Assembly (NCBI GenBank): GCA_902794825.1
Contig: CADBIU010000027.1
Location: 1 to 64,000, forward strand
DNA: 64,000 bases
Source of the DNA: an uncultured Lachnospiraceae bacterium
GTDB lineage: Bacteria > Bacillota > Clostridia > Lachnospirales > Lachnospiraceae
Direction of reading: 5' to 3'
Part shown: positions 34,217 to 42,297 of the stretch, in pieces
How positions within the stretch are numbered: position 1 is the first letter of the stretch
Layout: the number at the start of each line of letters is the position of its first letter
The notes under the pieces: generated by a model
Seen by the model: the letters and a program-made list of their open reading frames with translations, nothing else
What the model was told of the DNA's origin: nothing
Database searches by the model: none
Program-made: the position numbers and the translations under genes

Positions 34217-34288
34217 ATGGTGAAGGCAATCGGCTGGCTTCTCGGCGTCGCTGCATTTTTGTGTATGAGCATGCAGGTGATCGCCTGA
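34217..34288 (+). CDS. Micro-protein (23 aa), single membrane segment
   Basis: MVKAIGWLLGVAAFLCMSMQVIA: 23 residues, almost entirely hydrophobic after Lys3, so it would span a membrane once. GGAGG at 34203-34207, inside the end of the previous ORF, serves as ribosome-binding site, implying coupled translation. It may be a membrane partner of the 34-residue protein, or a type I toxin-like peptide. Function unknown. Confidence 0.5.
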   Translation: MVKAIGWLLGVAAFLCMSMQVIA

Positions 34289-34312
34289 GATTTGGGAATT
34301 ACAAACGGATAG

Positions 34313-34347
34313 AAAAAAAGGCTGCCGCTTATGCGGCAGCCTTTTTT
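34313..34347. terminator. Bidirectional terminator between the micro-ORFs and the tRNA-Leu pair
   Basis: GGCTGCCGC-TTAT-GCGGCAGCC flanked by A7 on the left and T6 on the right; it ends both the rightward micro-ORF transcript and the leftward tRNA transcript. Confidence 0.95.
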
Positions 34348-34354
34348 ATCCGAC

Positions 34355-34438
34355 TGCGGAAGATGGGACTTGAACCCACACGGTGTACCCACCACAAGAT
34401 CCTTAGTCTTGCTCGTCTGCCAGTTCCGACACTTCCGC
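34355..34438 (-). tRNA. tRNA-Leu (anticodon AAG)
   Basis: An 84-nt class II tRNA on the minus strand: acceptor GCGGAAG/CTTCCGC with discriminator A, anticodon stem CAAGA/TCTTG around loop CTAAGGA (anticodon AAG), long variable arm, T loop TTCAAGT. CCA is not encoded. Confidence 0.95.
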
Positions 34439-34466
34439 ATATTATCCTCTTAAGAAATATAGAGGA

Positions 34467-34549
34467 TGCAGGAGATGGGACTTGAACCCACACTATGTTG
34501 CCATAACAGGCACCTGAAGCCTGCGCGTCTGCCATTCCGCCACTCCTGC
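34467..34549 (-). tRNA. tRNA-Leu (anticodon CAG)
   Basis: An 83-nt class II tRNA on the minus strand: acceptor GCAGGAG/CTCCTGC, discriminator A, anticodon stem CAGGC/GCCTG around loop TTCAGGT (anticodon CAG), T loop TTCAAGT. It is the first of a two-tRNA transcript with the AAG isoacceptor 28 bp downstream. Confidence 0.95.
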
Positions 34550-34560
34550 GAACAGATGCT

Positions 34561-34589
34561 ATTTTACATAAAACCTGCGAGCTTGTCAA
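34561..34589 (-). promoter_or_regulatory. Promoter of the tRNA-Leu pair
   Basis: Consensus -35 TTGACA (34589-34584) and -10 TAAAAT (34566-34561) with 17-bp spacing, reading leftward into the tRNAs. Confidence 0.85.
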
Positions 34590-34665
34590 ATATAAAACGT
34601 CAATAATTTTATGATATAGTAGAATGGATCAGTTAATTGCACGCTCATGGAAGGAGAAATACAGT

Positions 34666-35448
34666 ATGTATGCACTTGTGACAGGCGCCAGTGCCGGAAT
34701 CGGACTTGAGATCGCCAGATATCTCGCGGTAAAGGGGTATGACCTGATTCTTACAGCGAGGCGCGAAGACCGCCTGCAGAAGGTGCGCAGGCAGATCCTG
34801 GACAAATATCCGGACAGGAAGGTGCTGGTGATCCCGGCGGACCTCTCGAGGCGCGAAGAGTGCCTGCGGCTCTTTGAGGAGTCATGCGCCGGAGCCGGCA
34901 GTGAAAATATTGATTTTGTCGTCAATAACGCAGGCATGGGCGTCTACGGACGTTTCCTCGAGACGGATCTTGAGAAGGAGCTGACACTGATCGACCTGAA
35001 CGTGACGTCAGTGCATATTTTGTCCAAACTATTTCTGAGACTGATGGTGAAGAACGGACACGGAATTCTGCTAAATGTCGGTTCCTGTGCGGGATTTACA
35101 TCCGGGCCTACTTTCTCGAGTTACTACGCGTCGAAGAATTATGTGGTGAGGCTGACAGAGGCGATCCACGAGGAACTGCGGCAGGCGAAGAGTCCGGTGA
35201 AGGTGTGCTGCCTGTGCCCCGGTCCGGTGGATACCGCCTTCAACGATAATTCGGGAGTGACAGTATCGGGTAAGCAGATCACGGCGAAGCAGGCAGCCCG
35301 GGAAGGCGTTGACGGCGCGCTGAAGGGAAAGATGCTGGTCATCCCCGGAACGAAGATGAAGCTGGTTACCGTGGGATCACACATTCTCGGAGAGCATCTG
35401 TCTACCAAGATCAACTATCACGTCCAGAAAAAGAAAGCGGGAGAGTGA
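34666..35448 (+). CDS. Short-chain dehydrogenase/reductase
   Basis: A 260-residue classical SDR. NAD(P)-binding TGASAGIGLEIARYLA is at the N-terminus, NNAG at about residues 90-93, catalytic Ser in NVGSCAGF and the YxxxK pair in YYASKNYV. The C-terminal CPGPVDTAF follows. The Arg-rich region after the first turn (ARREDRLQ) favours NADP. ATG 34666 is preferred since AAGGAG sits just before it inside the longer frame. The substrate is unknown; related proteins are annotated as DltE-like or 3-ketoacyl reductase-like. Confidence 0.92.
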   Translation: MYALVTGASAGIGLEIARYLAVKGYDLILTARREDRLQKVRRQILDKYPDRKVLVIPADLSRREECLRLFEESCAGAGSENIDFVVNNAGMGVYGRFLETDLEKELTLIDLNVTSVHILSKLFLRLMVKNGHGILLNVGSCAGFTSGPTFSSYYASKNYVVRLTEAIHEELRQAKSPVKVCCLCPGPVDTAFNDNSGVTVSGKQITAKQAAREGVDGALKGKMLVIPGTKMKLVTVGSHILGEHLSTKINYHVQKKKAGE

Positions 35449-35552
35449 CCGGACAGATGCTTATGTGATTTTTATGTAATAAACGATATAATAGAAAGAC
35501 AGGGAATACAGAAAGCAGAATCAGGTGCTCAGATAGTTATTGGAGGTACAGC

Positions 35553-36533
35553 ATGACTAATATCCGCAACAAGCAGCGACCTTTTCGGATGCTCAAGTAT
35601 TTGTATGAGAATACGGATGAGAACCATCCGGTTTCCACACCTGACCTTGTAAAGATCTTTCAGGCGGAAGACGCGCATGCTTCCAGAAAAACGGTAAAGG
35701 ACGATATAGACGTCCTGATCGGAGAAGGATTCGATATCGTTACGGTCAGAAGCACGCAGAATTCGTTTTTCCTGGCTAATCGCAAGTTTGAGATCCCGGA
35801 GATCAAGCTTCTGATCGACGCGGTCTCTTCTTCGAGGTTTATCAACAAGGAGAAAAGCGCAGTCCTGATCGAAAAGCTGACCGGTATGGTGAGCAAGGCG
35901 CAGGCGGAGAAGATCCGGCGGCATCTTTATACGGCGGACCGGGTCAAGGCGGACAATCGCCAGATTTACTATACGGTAGATGCAATCACAGACGCCATCA
36001 ATGAGGGAAAGAAGATCAGCTTTCAATATTTTGAATACAATGGAGCCAAGGAGAGGCTCCTGCGCCGCGATGGGGCAAAATATCATGTGAGCCCCTACGC
36101 GCTTGTTTGGGACGACAACCATTATTATATGCTGGGATTTTCGGATGACAGACAGAGAATGGTGAATTATCGTGTTGACCGCATGTGCAATACGGAAATG
36201 ACGGAGGAAGCCGCTGTACCTATGCCTGCGGGATTTGACATGGAGGAATACGTACAGCACCAGTTCCGCATGTTTGCGGGAGAGGAGGTGGAAGTTGTCC
36301 TGGAGTGCCGAAATGACATGATGAAATACATTGTCGATCAGTTCGGAGAGGAAGTCGAGACGCGGCCGGCATCGAAGGAGACATTCTTCGCCAGGGTAAG
36401 CGTCGCGGACAGCCCGACTTTTTACGGATGGGTATTTCCTTTTGAGGGAAAGGTTAGGATCGCGGAGCCTCAGGAGATTCGGGACAAATATATGGCTATG
36501 GTGAGGGCGGCCGCAGAGCAGGTTTACGAGTAG
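35553..36533 (+). CDS. WYL-domain transcriptional regulator (second copy)
   Basis: A 326-residue paralog of the regulator at 21264, same length and layout: N-terminal winged helix (STPDLVKIFQAEDAHASRKTVKDDIDVLIGEGFDI), then WYL domain (ISFQYFEYNGAKERLLRRDG, YHVSPYALVWDDNHYYMLGF, MVNYRVDRM). TTGGAGG precedes the ATG. The GH3 relic and intact GH3 gene follow in the same direction, which makes beta-glucoside control plausible. Confidence 0.9.
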   Translation: MTNIRNKQRPFRMLKYLYENTDENHPVSTPDLVKIFQAEDAHASRKTVKDDIDVLIGEGFDIVTVRSTQNSFFLANRKFEIPEIKLLIDAVSSSRFINKEKSAVLIEKLTGMVSKAQAEKIRRHLYTADRVKADNRQIYYTVDAITDAINEGKKISFQYFEYNGAKERLLRRDGAKYHVSPYALVWDDNHYYMLGFSDDRQRMVNYRVDRMCNTEMTEEAAVPMPAGFDMEEYVQHQFRMFAGEEVEVVLECRNDMMKYIVDQFGEEVETRPASKETFFARVSVADSPTFYGWVFPFEGKVRIAEPQEIRDKYMAMVRAAAEQVYE

Positions 36534-36539
36534 AACGAA

Positions 36540-36803
36540 ATGATTCGGGCCGGAGACAGAGGAGAACCGGAAGATGTATCAGATCGAGATCAGAGCGCGA
36601 CTGCAGTCAAGGCGATGCGCCAGGCCTGCAAGAACATTCTTTACACAGTCGGCAACAGCGGATACTACACGATCAACGAGCAGACGGAAGGCGGACTGAC
36701 CCGTATGCAGAAGATCTTCTACGGTATTGATGCCCTTACAGCTGCGATCGTGATCATCCCGTTAGTGCTCGTGTTCATGAATTGGAAGAAGAAAACGGCA
36801 TAG
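36540..36803 (+). pseudogene. C-terminal relic of a membrane-anchored GH3 glycosidase
   Basis: An 87-codon frame. AVKAMRQACKNILYTVGNS is the helix that closes the GH3 C-terminal domain of large clostridial GH3 enzymes. It is followed by a membrane segment (IDALTAAIVIIPLVLVFM) and a basic tail NWKKKTA. All catalytic parts are missing, and nothing upstream continues them. It sits 6 bp after the WYL gene and 8 bp before an intact GH3 gene, so it is probably what remains of a tandem GH3 copy. It could still be translated as a small membrane protein. Confidence 0.65.
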
Positions 36804-36811
36804 GAGGATCA

Positions 36812-39238
36812 ATGAAGCACAAAGATTTAATTGATCAGCTGACTTTGGAAGAAAAGGCCGCCCTGCTCGGCGGAAAGGGGGAGTGGGACTCCAGAGACAT
36901 CCCCAGACTGGGCATTCCGTCGATGATCATGTCAGACGGCCCTCACGGACTCAGGCGTCAGGCGGGAGCAGGAGATCACCTCGGTCTCAACGCTTCCCTT
37001 ACGGCGACATGTTTTCCGACGGCCGCTACTATGGCGAACAGCTGGGACAGAGATCTGGGAACGGAAGTCGGCGTCGCACTGGGCGAAGAGGCCAAAGCGA
37101 TGGGCGTCAATATTTTGCTCGGACCGGGCATGAATATAAAGAGAAGCCCGCTGTGCGGACGAAATTTCGAGTATTTCTCCGAAGACCCGTATCTGGCGGG
37201 CAGAATTGCAGCATCTTATGTAAAGGGAATCCAGAGCCAGGGGGTATTCTCCTGCATCAAGCACTTCGCGGTCAACTCTCAGGAGGAACGCCGCATGGCG
37301 ATGAACGCGGTCGTAGACGAGCGAACCCTCCGGGAGATCTACCTGACCGGATTTGAAGTGGCGATCGACGAGTCGAAGCCCGGCGCCGTTATGACCTCCT
37401 ACAACCAGGTCAACGGCGAGTATGCCAATGAGAGCATGCACCTTCTCAAAGAGATCCTCCGCGAAGACTGGAAGTACGATGGGTTCGTGGTATCCGACTG
37501 GGGCGGAGCAAACGATCATGTGACGGCAGTCAAGGCCGGCTCCGATCTCGAGATGCCTGCACCCGGACTCGGCTCCGCGAGAGAACTGGTAGAGGCGGTG
37601 AAGAACGGTTCCCTCTCTATGGAAGATCTGGACGCCCGTGTGGATGAACTGCTGGATGCAGTGCTGACCACCACAGAGGCGGCCAAAGGCCGCAGCGAGG
37701 AGTTCGATATCGAAGGCCACCACGCGCTGGCAAGAAAGGCAGCGGCTCAGTGCGCGGTACTTCTCAAGAACGAAGGCGCGATCCTTCCTCTTAAAGCGGG
37801 AACAAAAGTTGCCGTAGTCGGAGATTTCGCATTCCTTCCCAGATATCAGGGCGCCGGATCCTCCATGGTCAACTCCACGAAGGTTGAGACGATCGAAAAC
37901 TTGATCAAAGAAGAGGACCTGGAAGTCACAGCGATGTGCCATGGCTATAAGAGAAGCGGCGAAGCCGACTCCACGCTCTTAAGCGAGGCGGTTAAGGCCG
38001 CGGAAAGTGCTGATGTGGTACTGTATTTCTTCGGTCTGGATGAGATGAGCGAATCGGAAGGCCTCGACCGTACGCATATGCATATTCCGCAGGTTCAGGT
38101 AGATGTGCTCCGGGCGATGGCGAAAGTCAATCCCGATATTATCGGTGTGATCAGCGCCGGATCCTCCATCGAGATGGAGTGGGAGGACAGCCTTAAAGCG
38201 ATCCTGCACGGCTATCTGACAGGCCAGGCGGGCGCTGGCGCCATGCTCGACCTGATCATGGGCCGCGTCAATCCGTCCGGCAAACTGGCGGAGACTTATC
38301 CCATGGTCTATGAGGACACGCCGCCCCAGCCGTATTATCCCGCCAAGGAGAGAAATTCCGATTACAGAGAAGCGCTGTTTGTCGGGTATCGCTATTTTGA
38401 CACATTTGACAAAGAGGTCCGCTATCCCTTCGGATACGGTCTCTCCTACACGACCTTCGAGTACTCGGACCTCAAGGTCGACGACAAGGGCGTGACCTTC
38501 ACGGTAAAGAACACCGGTGCCTGCGCCGGCGCGGAAATCGCACAGCTCTACGTCGGTCTTCCGGATGCCAATATACTGAGAGCCCGCAAGGAGCTCAAGG
38601 GCTTTGCAAAGGTATTCCTGGAAGCAGGCGAGTCGGGGACCGTGACAATCCCGTTTGACAACTATACATTCCGCTATTGGAATGTGAAGAAGAACGGATG
38701 GGCAGTCGAGGGCGGAACCTACGCGGTTTGTGTGGGCAGTTCTGTGGCGGACATCCGCCTGTCAGGCACAATTGACGTTGCAGGAGAGGATGCTCCCGCA
38801 CCTTACGACGATGCGAAACTTTCCGCTTACAGAGAAGGAAAGATCCAGGCGATTCCGGATGAAGCGTTCGCTGAACTCCTTGGCGGCCCGATCCCGGATG
38901 GCAGCTGGGGCAGTATGCTGACCGAAAATGACGCGATCTGCCAGCTCGGTAATGCAAAGAGCGGTCTTGCGCGCTTCGTCTACAAGCAGCTTGAAAAGAA
39001 AAAACAGGAAGCAGACGCAGCCGGCAAGCCCGACCTGAACGTTCTGTTCATCTACAACATGCCTTTCAGGGCCATCGGCAAGATGACCGGCGGACAGGTT
39101 GACAAGAAGATGGTGGACGGCATGGTGGACGCCGTGAACGGACACTTCTTCAGCGGACTCGGTAAGGTGATCGGCGGTTACTTCTCCAACAAGAGCGCCA
39201 ACAGAAAGTACGAGAAATTGCTGAAGGGAGACAAGTAA
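36812..39238 (+). CDS. GH3 beta-glucosidase
   Basis: 808 residues. The N-terminal GH3 barrel has GPGMNIKRSPLCGRNFEYFSEDP, SCIKHFAVNSQE and the nucleophile Asp in FVVSDWGG. The GH3 C-terminal sandwich follows (AAAQCAVLLKNEGAILPL), then a Fn3-like domain (VTFTVKNTGACAGAEIAQLYV), and an extra C-terminal region of about 120 residues with no clear family. No signal peptide is present, so it acts in the cytoplasm on imported beta-glucosides. AGGAGG (36802-36807) sets ATG 36812 rather than the longer frame from 36782. Confidence 0.93.
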   Translation: MKHKDLIDQLTLEEKAALLGGKGEWDSRDIPRLGIPSMIMSDGPHGLRRQAGAGDHLGLNASLTATCFPTAATMANSWDRDLGTEVGVALGEEAKAMGVNILLGPGMNIKRSPLCGRNFEYFSEDPYLAGRIAASYVKGIQSQGVFSCIKHFAVNSQEERRMAMNAVVDERTLREIYLTGFEVAIDESKPGAVMTSYNQVNGEYANESMHLLKEILREDWKYDGFVVSDWGGANDHVTAVKAGSDLEMPAPGLGSARELVEAVKNGSLSMEDLDARVDELLDAVLTTTEAAKGRSEEFDIEGHHALARKAAAQCAVLLKNEGAILPLKAGTKVAVVGDFAFLPRYQGAGSSMVNSTKVETIENLIKEEDLEVTAMCHGYKRSGEADSTLLSEAVKAAESADVVLYFFGLDEMSESEGLDRTHMHIPQVQVDVLRAMAKVNPDIIGVISAGSSIEMEWEDSLKAILHGYLTGQAGAGAMLDLIMGRVNPSGKLAETYPMVYEDTPPQPYYPAKERNSDYREALFVGYRYFDTFDKEVRYPFGYGLSYTTFEYSDLKVDDKGVTFTVKNTGACAGAEIAQLYVGLPDANILRARKELKGFAKVFLEAGESGTVTIPFDNYTFRYWNVKKNGWAVEGGTYAVCVGSSVADIRLSGTIDVAGEDAPAPYDDAKLSAYREGKIQAIPDEAFAELLGGPIPDGSWGSMLTENDAICQLGNAKSGLARFVYKQLEKKKQEADAAGKPDLNVLFIYNMPFRAIGKMTGGQVDKKMVDGMVDAVNGHFFSGLGKVIGGYFSNKSANRKYEKLLKGDK

Positions 39239-39280
39239 CAATGAAGGATCGGGGAGAAGAAGAAATTATGAGTGAATTGG

Positions 39281-39330
39281 CAGGCAGCCGGGCAGAAATC
39301 CGCCCGGCTGCCTGTTTGCTTTTTTTTTAT
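39281..39330 (+). terminator. Rho-independent terminator after GH3
   Basis: AGGCAGCCGGGC (39282-39293) pairs with GCCCGGCTGCCT (39302-39313), followed by GTTTGC and a T9 tract. Confidence 0.92.
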
Positions 39331-39408
39331 TTAGGAGTATGCTATAAAGAGCGAATTTTACATATGCATTACAATTGACATTTATCAGGCTTGAGGACGG
39401 GAGACATT

Positions 39409-39867
39409 ATGGCAATACTGCTGTTTCTTCTGTGGATCATATGGAATGGAAAGGTGAATGCGGAAATTATCCTTTTTGGCGTCGCACTGACTGCGCTTGT
39501 ACTTTTATTTGCTGTAAAGGTATTGGGATACAGCCTTGAAAGCGAACGCCGATTCTGGAGAAATTCTCCGCTTTTTTTGCGTTATGTGGGGGTTCTGATC
39601 GGAGAGATCTTCAAAGCGTCTCTGGCAGTGGCGAAACTTGCCTGCAGCCCCGGAGGAAGCCCTGACCCTGTGATCGTGGAGTTTCACTCCGGACTGCCTT
39701 CTGACTTTCAGAATGCGCTGCTGGCTAATTCGATCACGCTGACGCCCGGAACGTTTACTCTGATCCAGGAGGGGGACCGTTTTGTGGTGCACTGTCTGCG
39801 CAGAGAGTATGCGGAAGGGATTGACGAATCTGTTTTTGTAGAGCTCCTGAGAAAGGTGAAACTATGA
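39409..39867 (+). CDS. mrpE: Mrp/Mnh antiporter subunit E
   Basis: A 152-residue MnhE-family membrane protein: two N-terminal hydrophobic segments, then VGVLIGEIFKASLAVAKLACSP and LLANSITLTPGTFTL, the family signature. First gene of a tightly packed ten-gene operon. ATG 39409 is chosen over an upstream TTG because GGGAG precedes it. MrpE is an accessory subunit of multisubunit Na+/H+ antiporters and of membrane-bound hydrogenases. Confidence 0.92.
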   Translation: MAILLFLLWIIWNGKVNAEIILFGVALTALVLLFAVKVLGYSLESERRFWRNSPLFLRYVGVLIGEIFKASLAVAKLACSPGGSPDPVIVEFHSGLPSDFQNALLANSITLTPGTFTLIQEGDRFVVHCLRREYAEGIDESVFVELLRKVKL

Positions 39868-40217
39868 TGACGGTAGAACAAGCTTATCATATCTTATACG
39901 GCGGAGTGCTGATCGTCCTGATCCTCCTTATAGGCGCGATGGTCATACGCTCGATCATCGGGCCGCGCAGCACGGACCGGATCATGTCCGTCAATATGCT
40001 CGGGACGATGACGATCTGCTCGATCGCGGTTTTGTCAGTTCTGCTGGATGAGGGGTATCTGGCGGACGTCGCGATGATCTACGCGATGATCAGCTTCGTC
40101 GCGGTGCTGATGATGGCGTCCATGTTCGTGCCGTCGAAGCCTAAGGCGCCGGTACTGGACCGCGGTAAGGACATGGATACAGCAGCCGAAGGAGAATCCG
40201 GAGGTGAACAGAAATGA
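39864..40217 (+). CDS. mrpF: Mrp/Mnh antiporter subunit F
   Basis: A 117-residue MrpF/MnhF protein with three hydrophobic segments; IGPRSTDRIMSVNMLGT and AMISFVAVLMMASMFV are the family motifs. ATGA overlaps with both neighbours imply translational coupling. A small membrane subunit of the antiporter complex. Confidence 0.93.
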   Translation: MMTVEQAYHILYGGVLIVLILLIGAMVIRSIIGPRSTDRIMSVNMLGTMTICSIAVLSVLLDEGYLADVAMIYAMISFVAVLMMASMFVPSKPKAPVLDRGKDMDTAAEGESGGEQK

Positions 40218-40594
40218 TTTTGGAATGGATGAGATTTGCTATAGCGGCAGTTTTGGCCATACTGGGCCTGTGCTCTTTTGGCGCGGCAGTGCTGGGGGCA
40301 TACAGGTTCGGATTTGTCCTGAACCGTATGCACGCAGCCGGAATCGGTGATACGGCGGGGATCTTTCTTATGATCGCGTCGCTTGCGGTGGCGCGCGGAC
40401 TGCATATGGATACGCTCAAACTTATCGTGCTCGTATTCTTTTTGTGGTTTACTTCGCCGGTTTCTACTCATTTTCTGGGGCAGGTGGAGTTCTACACCAA
40501 TCCGCTGCTGGGCAGACATGTTAAGAAGGCAGATCTCCCTGAACGGACAGATCTTACGGAGCAGACGAAAGGAGACGGCGATGGTGCTGACTAA
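40214..40594 (+). CDS. mrpG: Mrp/Mnh antiporter subunit G
   Basis: A 126-residue MnhG/PhaG protein: AAVLGAYRFGFVLNRMHAAGIGDT and FLWFTSPVSTHFLGQ are typical. Three membrane segments. It overlaps mrpF by 4 bp and the mbhD-like gene by 14 bp. Confidence 0.93.
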   Translation: MILEWMRFAIAAVLAILGLCSFGAAVLGAYRFGFVLNRMHAAGIGDTAGIFLMIASLAVARGLHMDTLKLIVLVFFLWFTSPVSTHFLGQVEFYTNPLLGRHVKKADLPERTDLTEQTKGDGDGAD

Positions 40595-40931
40595 GATTGC
40601 CGAAATCATACTGCTGATCCTGCTGGTGGTCTGCGCCGTGGGCGTAAACTTCGGAAAGAGTCTTCTGCAGGCAGTGATCATATTTATGTCATACAGCTCG
40701 ATCATGTGCATCCTGTGGGTGCTTTTGGAGTCGCCGGACCTGGCGATCACGGAGGCGGCAGTCGGAGCGGGCGTCAGCAGCGTTCTGTTCATGCTGACGC
40801 TGCGGAGAATCCACACAGAGGATCTGAGGCTGGAGGCGCTGCAGCAGGAGGCGGGAGAGAGCGATCCCTCGCAGAGCGCTGAGGCTTCACAGAATGAGAG
40901 CAGTTCGGAAACCGGGATAACGGGAGAATAG
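40581..40931 (+). CDS. MbhD-like subunit (DUF4040)
   Basis: 116 residues with three membrane segments; SPDLAITEAAVGAGVSSVLFMLTLRR is the MbhD/DUF4040 core, in which the Glu pairs with charged residues of the channel. In MrpA this module is fused to the C-terminus of the large subunit; here, as in Mbh/Mbx complexes, it is separate. A polar Ser/Glu-rich tail follows. ATG 40581 has AAAGGAG upstream. Confidence 0.88.
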   Translation: MVLTKIAEIILLILLVVCAVGVNFGKSLLQAVIIFMSYSSIMCILWVLLESPDLAITEAAVGAGVSSVLFMLTLRRIHTEDLRLEALQQEAGESDPSQSAEASQNESSSETGITGE

Positions 40932-40933
40932 AC

Positions 40934-41905
40934 GTGAAGATCTTCGATTTGAATTTTGATGTGGAAGAGGACCCGATCCCTGACGGAGAGGAACACGATC
41001 TTCTCGAGAATGTCATGGATGGCGAGGAAGTCCATGACAGTCCAAGGGAAAAGGTCAAAACAGAGAAAGAGTATTATAGAAATTATGTGCGCAGCACACA
41101 GTGGGTGCAGAAACTGATCCTGACAGAAAACAGAGGATTTAACGTTTTTTATTCCTCTGTGGCGGTGGTCAGTTGTGTTCTTCTGATCGGTATGCTCCTT
41201 TTTACGATCTCATATCTGCCGCGCTACGGCGTGGAGAATCCGGAGAGCGCGCTGGTGGTGAAGAGATATGTGGAGAACGGCCTTCAGGAGACGGGGGCGG
41301 TGAATATAATCTCGGGGATCATTCTGGACTACAGGGCGTTCGATACACTGGGAGAATCCCACGTGCTGTTCACGGCTCTGATGTGCGTGACAGTGCTCCT
41401 TCTCAGGGATTCGAAGAACATGCGCACGCAGTATGAGGACTTCTATACGATTCGTGACGAGAAGTACCACGAGCTCTACAGGGAGTCCATCATGAAATTT
41501 GTGGCGGCGGTTCTGCTTTCCTGCCTCCTTCTCTATGGAGCTTATGTGCTGCTGAACGGGCAGATCTCGCCCGGCGGCGGTTTCTCCGGCGGCGCGGTGC
41601 TGGGGGCAGGTCTGATCATCTGCGCGGCCGCGTTTGGATTCAGAAGTACCGACAGGGTGATCACTAAGAGGACCGCGAACCTGATCGCCTTCTTTTCGCT
41701 CGGATTTTACAGTTTCGCGAAGGGATACGTATTCTTTACAGGAGCAAACGGGCTGGAGAACCACATTCCTAAGGGAACGCCCGGCGCGATCCTCAGCGGC
41801 GGCCTGATCCTTCCGCTGGATATTGCGGTGGGTCTTGTGGTGGCAACCACGATGTTCGGTTTTTACAGTCTGTTCCGCAGGGGCAGCATCGGAGGAAACA
41901 AGTGA
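40934..41905 (+). CDS. MbhE-MrpB fusion subunit
   Basis: 323 residues from a GTG start. An acidic soluble N-terminus (about 1-70), then an MbhE-like part (YVENGLQETGAVNIISGIILDYRAFDTLGE) and a MrpB/MnhB domain (LLLYGAYVLLNGQISPGGGFSGGAVLGAGLI). The two parts match what is the MrpA tail plus MrpB in standard Mrp operons. The 70-residue acidic extension is unusual. Confidence 0.87.
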   Translation: MKIFDLNFDVEEDPIPDGEEHDLLENVMDGEEVHDSPREKVKTEKEYYRNYVRSTQWVQKLILTENRGFNVFYSSVAVVSCVLLIGMLLFTISYLPRYGVENPESALVVKRYVENGLQETGAVNIISGIILDYRAFDTLGESHVLFTALMCVTVLLLRDSKNMRTQYEDFYTIRDEKYHELYRESIMKFVAAVLLSCLLLYGAYVLLNGQISPGGGFSGGAVLGAGLIICAAAFGFRSTDRVITKRTANLIAFFSLGFYSFAKGYVFFTGANGLENHIPKGTPGAILSGGLILPLDIAVGLVVATTMFGFYSLFRRGSIGGNK

Positions 41906-42282
41906 TGGAAAACCTGATCGCCAACAGCACGGAAGCCGTGGCTGTCATCTTATTCGGTATCGGATTTACGATGCTTCTCTTTCACAGAAACCTCTTCAGG
42001 AAACTGATCGGGCTCAACGTCATGGATACGGGCGTATTCCTGTTCCTGGCGTCCATGGGATATATCGAGGGCCGCAAAGCGCCGATCATCGTCAACGGCG
42101 TGCAGAGCACGGAGGCTTATATCAACCCGCTTCCGGCGTCCCTGGTCCTGACAGGTATTGTTGTATCCGTTTCGGTGACCGCGATCATGCTGTCACTGAC
42201 AGTCCGCCTGTATATGCGCTATCACACGCTGAACCTGGACGAGATCTACAGAATGGCCGACCATCTGGAAGATGACCGGTAA
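41902..42282 (+). CDS. mrpC: Mrp/Mnh antiporter subunit C (NuoK-like)
   Basis: A 126-residue NuoK/MnhC homologue with three membrane segments: FGIGFTMLLFHRNLFRKLIGLNVMDTGVFLFL and PLPASLVLTGIVVSVSVTAIMLSL. GGAGG at 41891-41895 serves GTG 41902 or ATG 41905. It overlaps the upstream stop codon. Confidence 0.93.
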   Translation: MMENLIANSTEAVAVILFGIGFTMLLFHRNLFRKLIGLNVMDTGVFLFLASMGYIEGRKAPIIVNGVQSTEAYINPLPASLVLTGIVVSVSVTAIMLSLTVRLYMRYHTLNLDEIYRMADHLEDDR

Positions 42283-42297
42283 ACGAAGGAGCCGACA

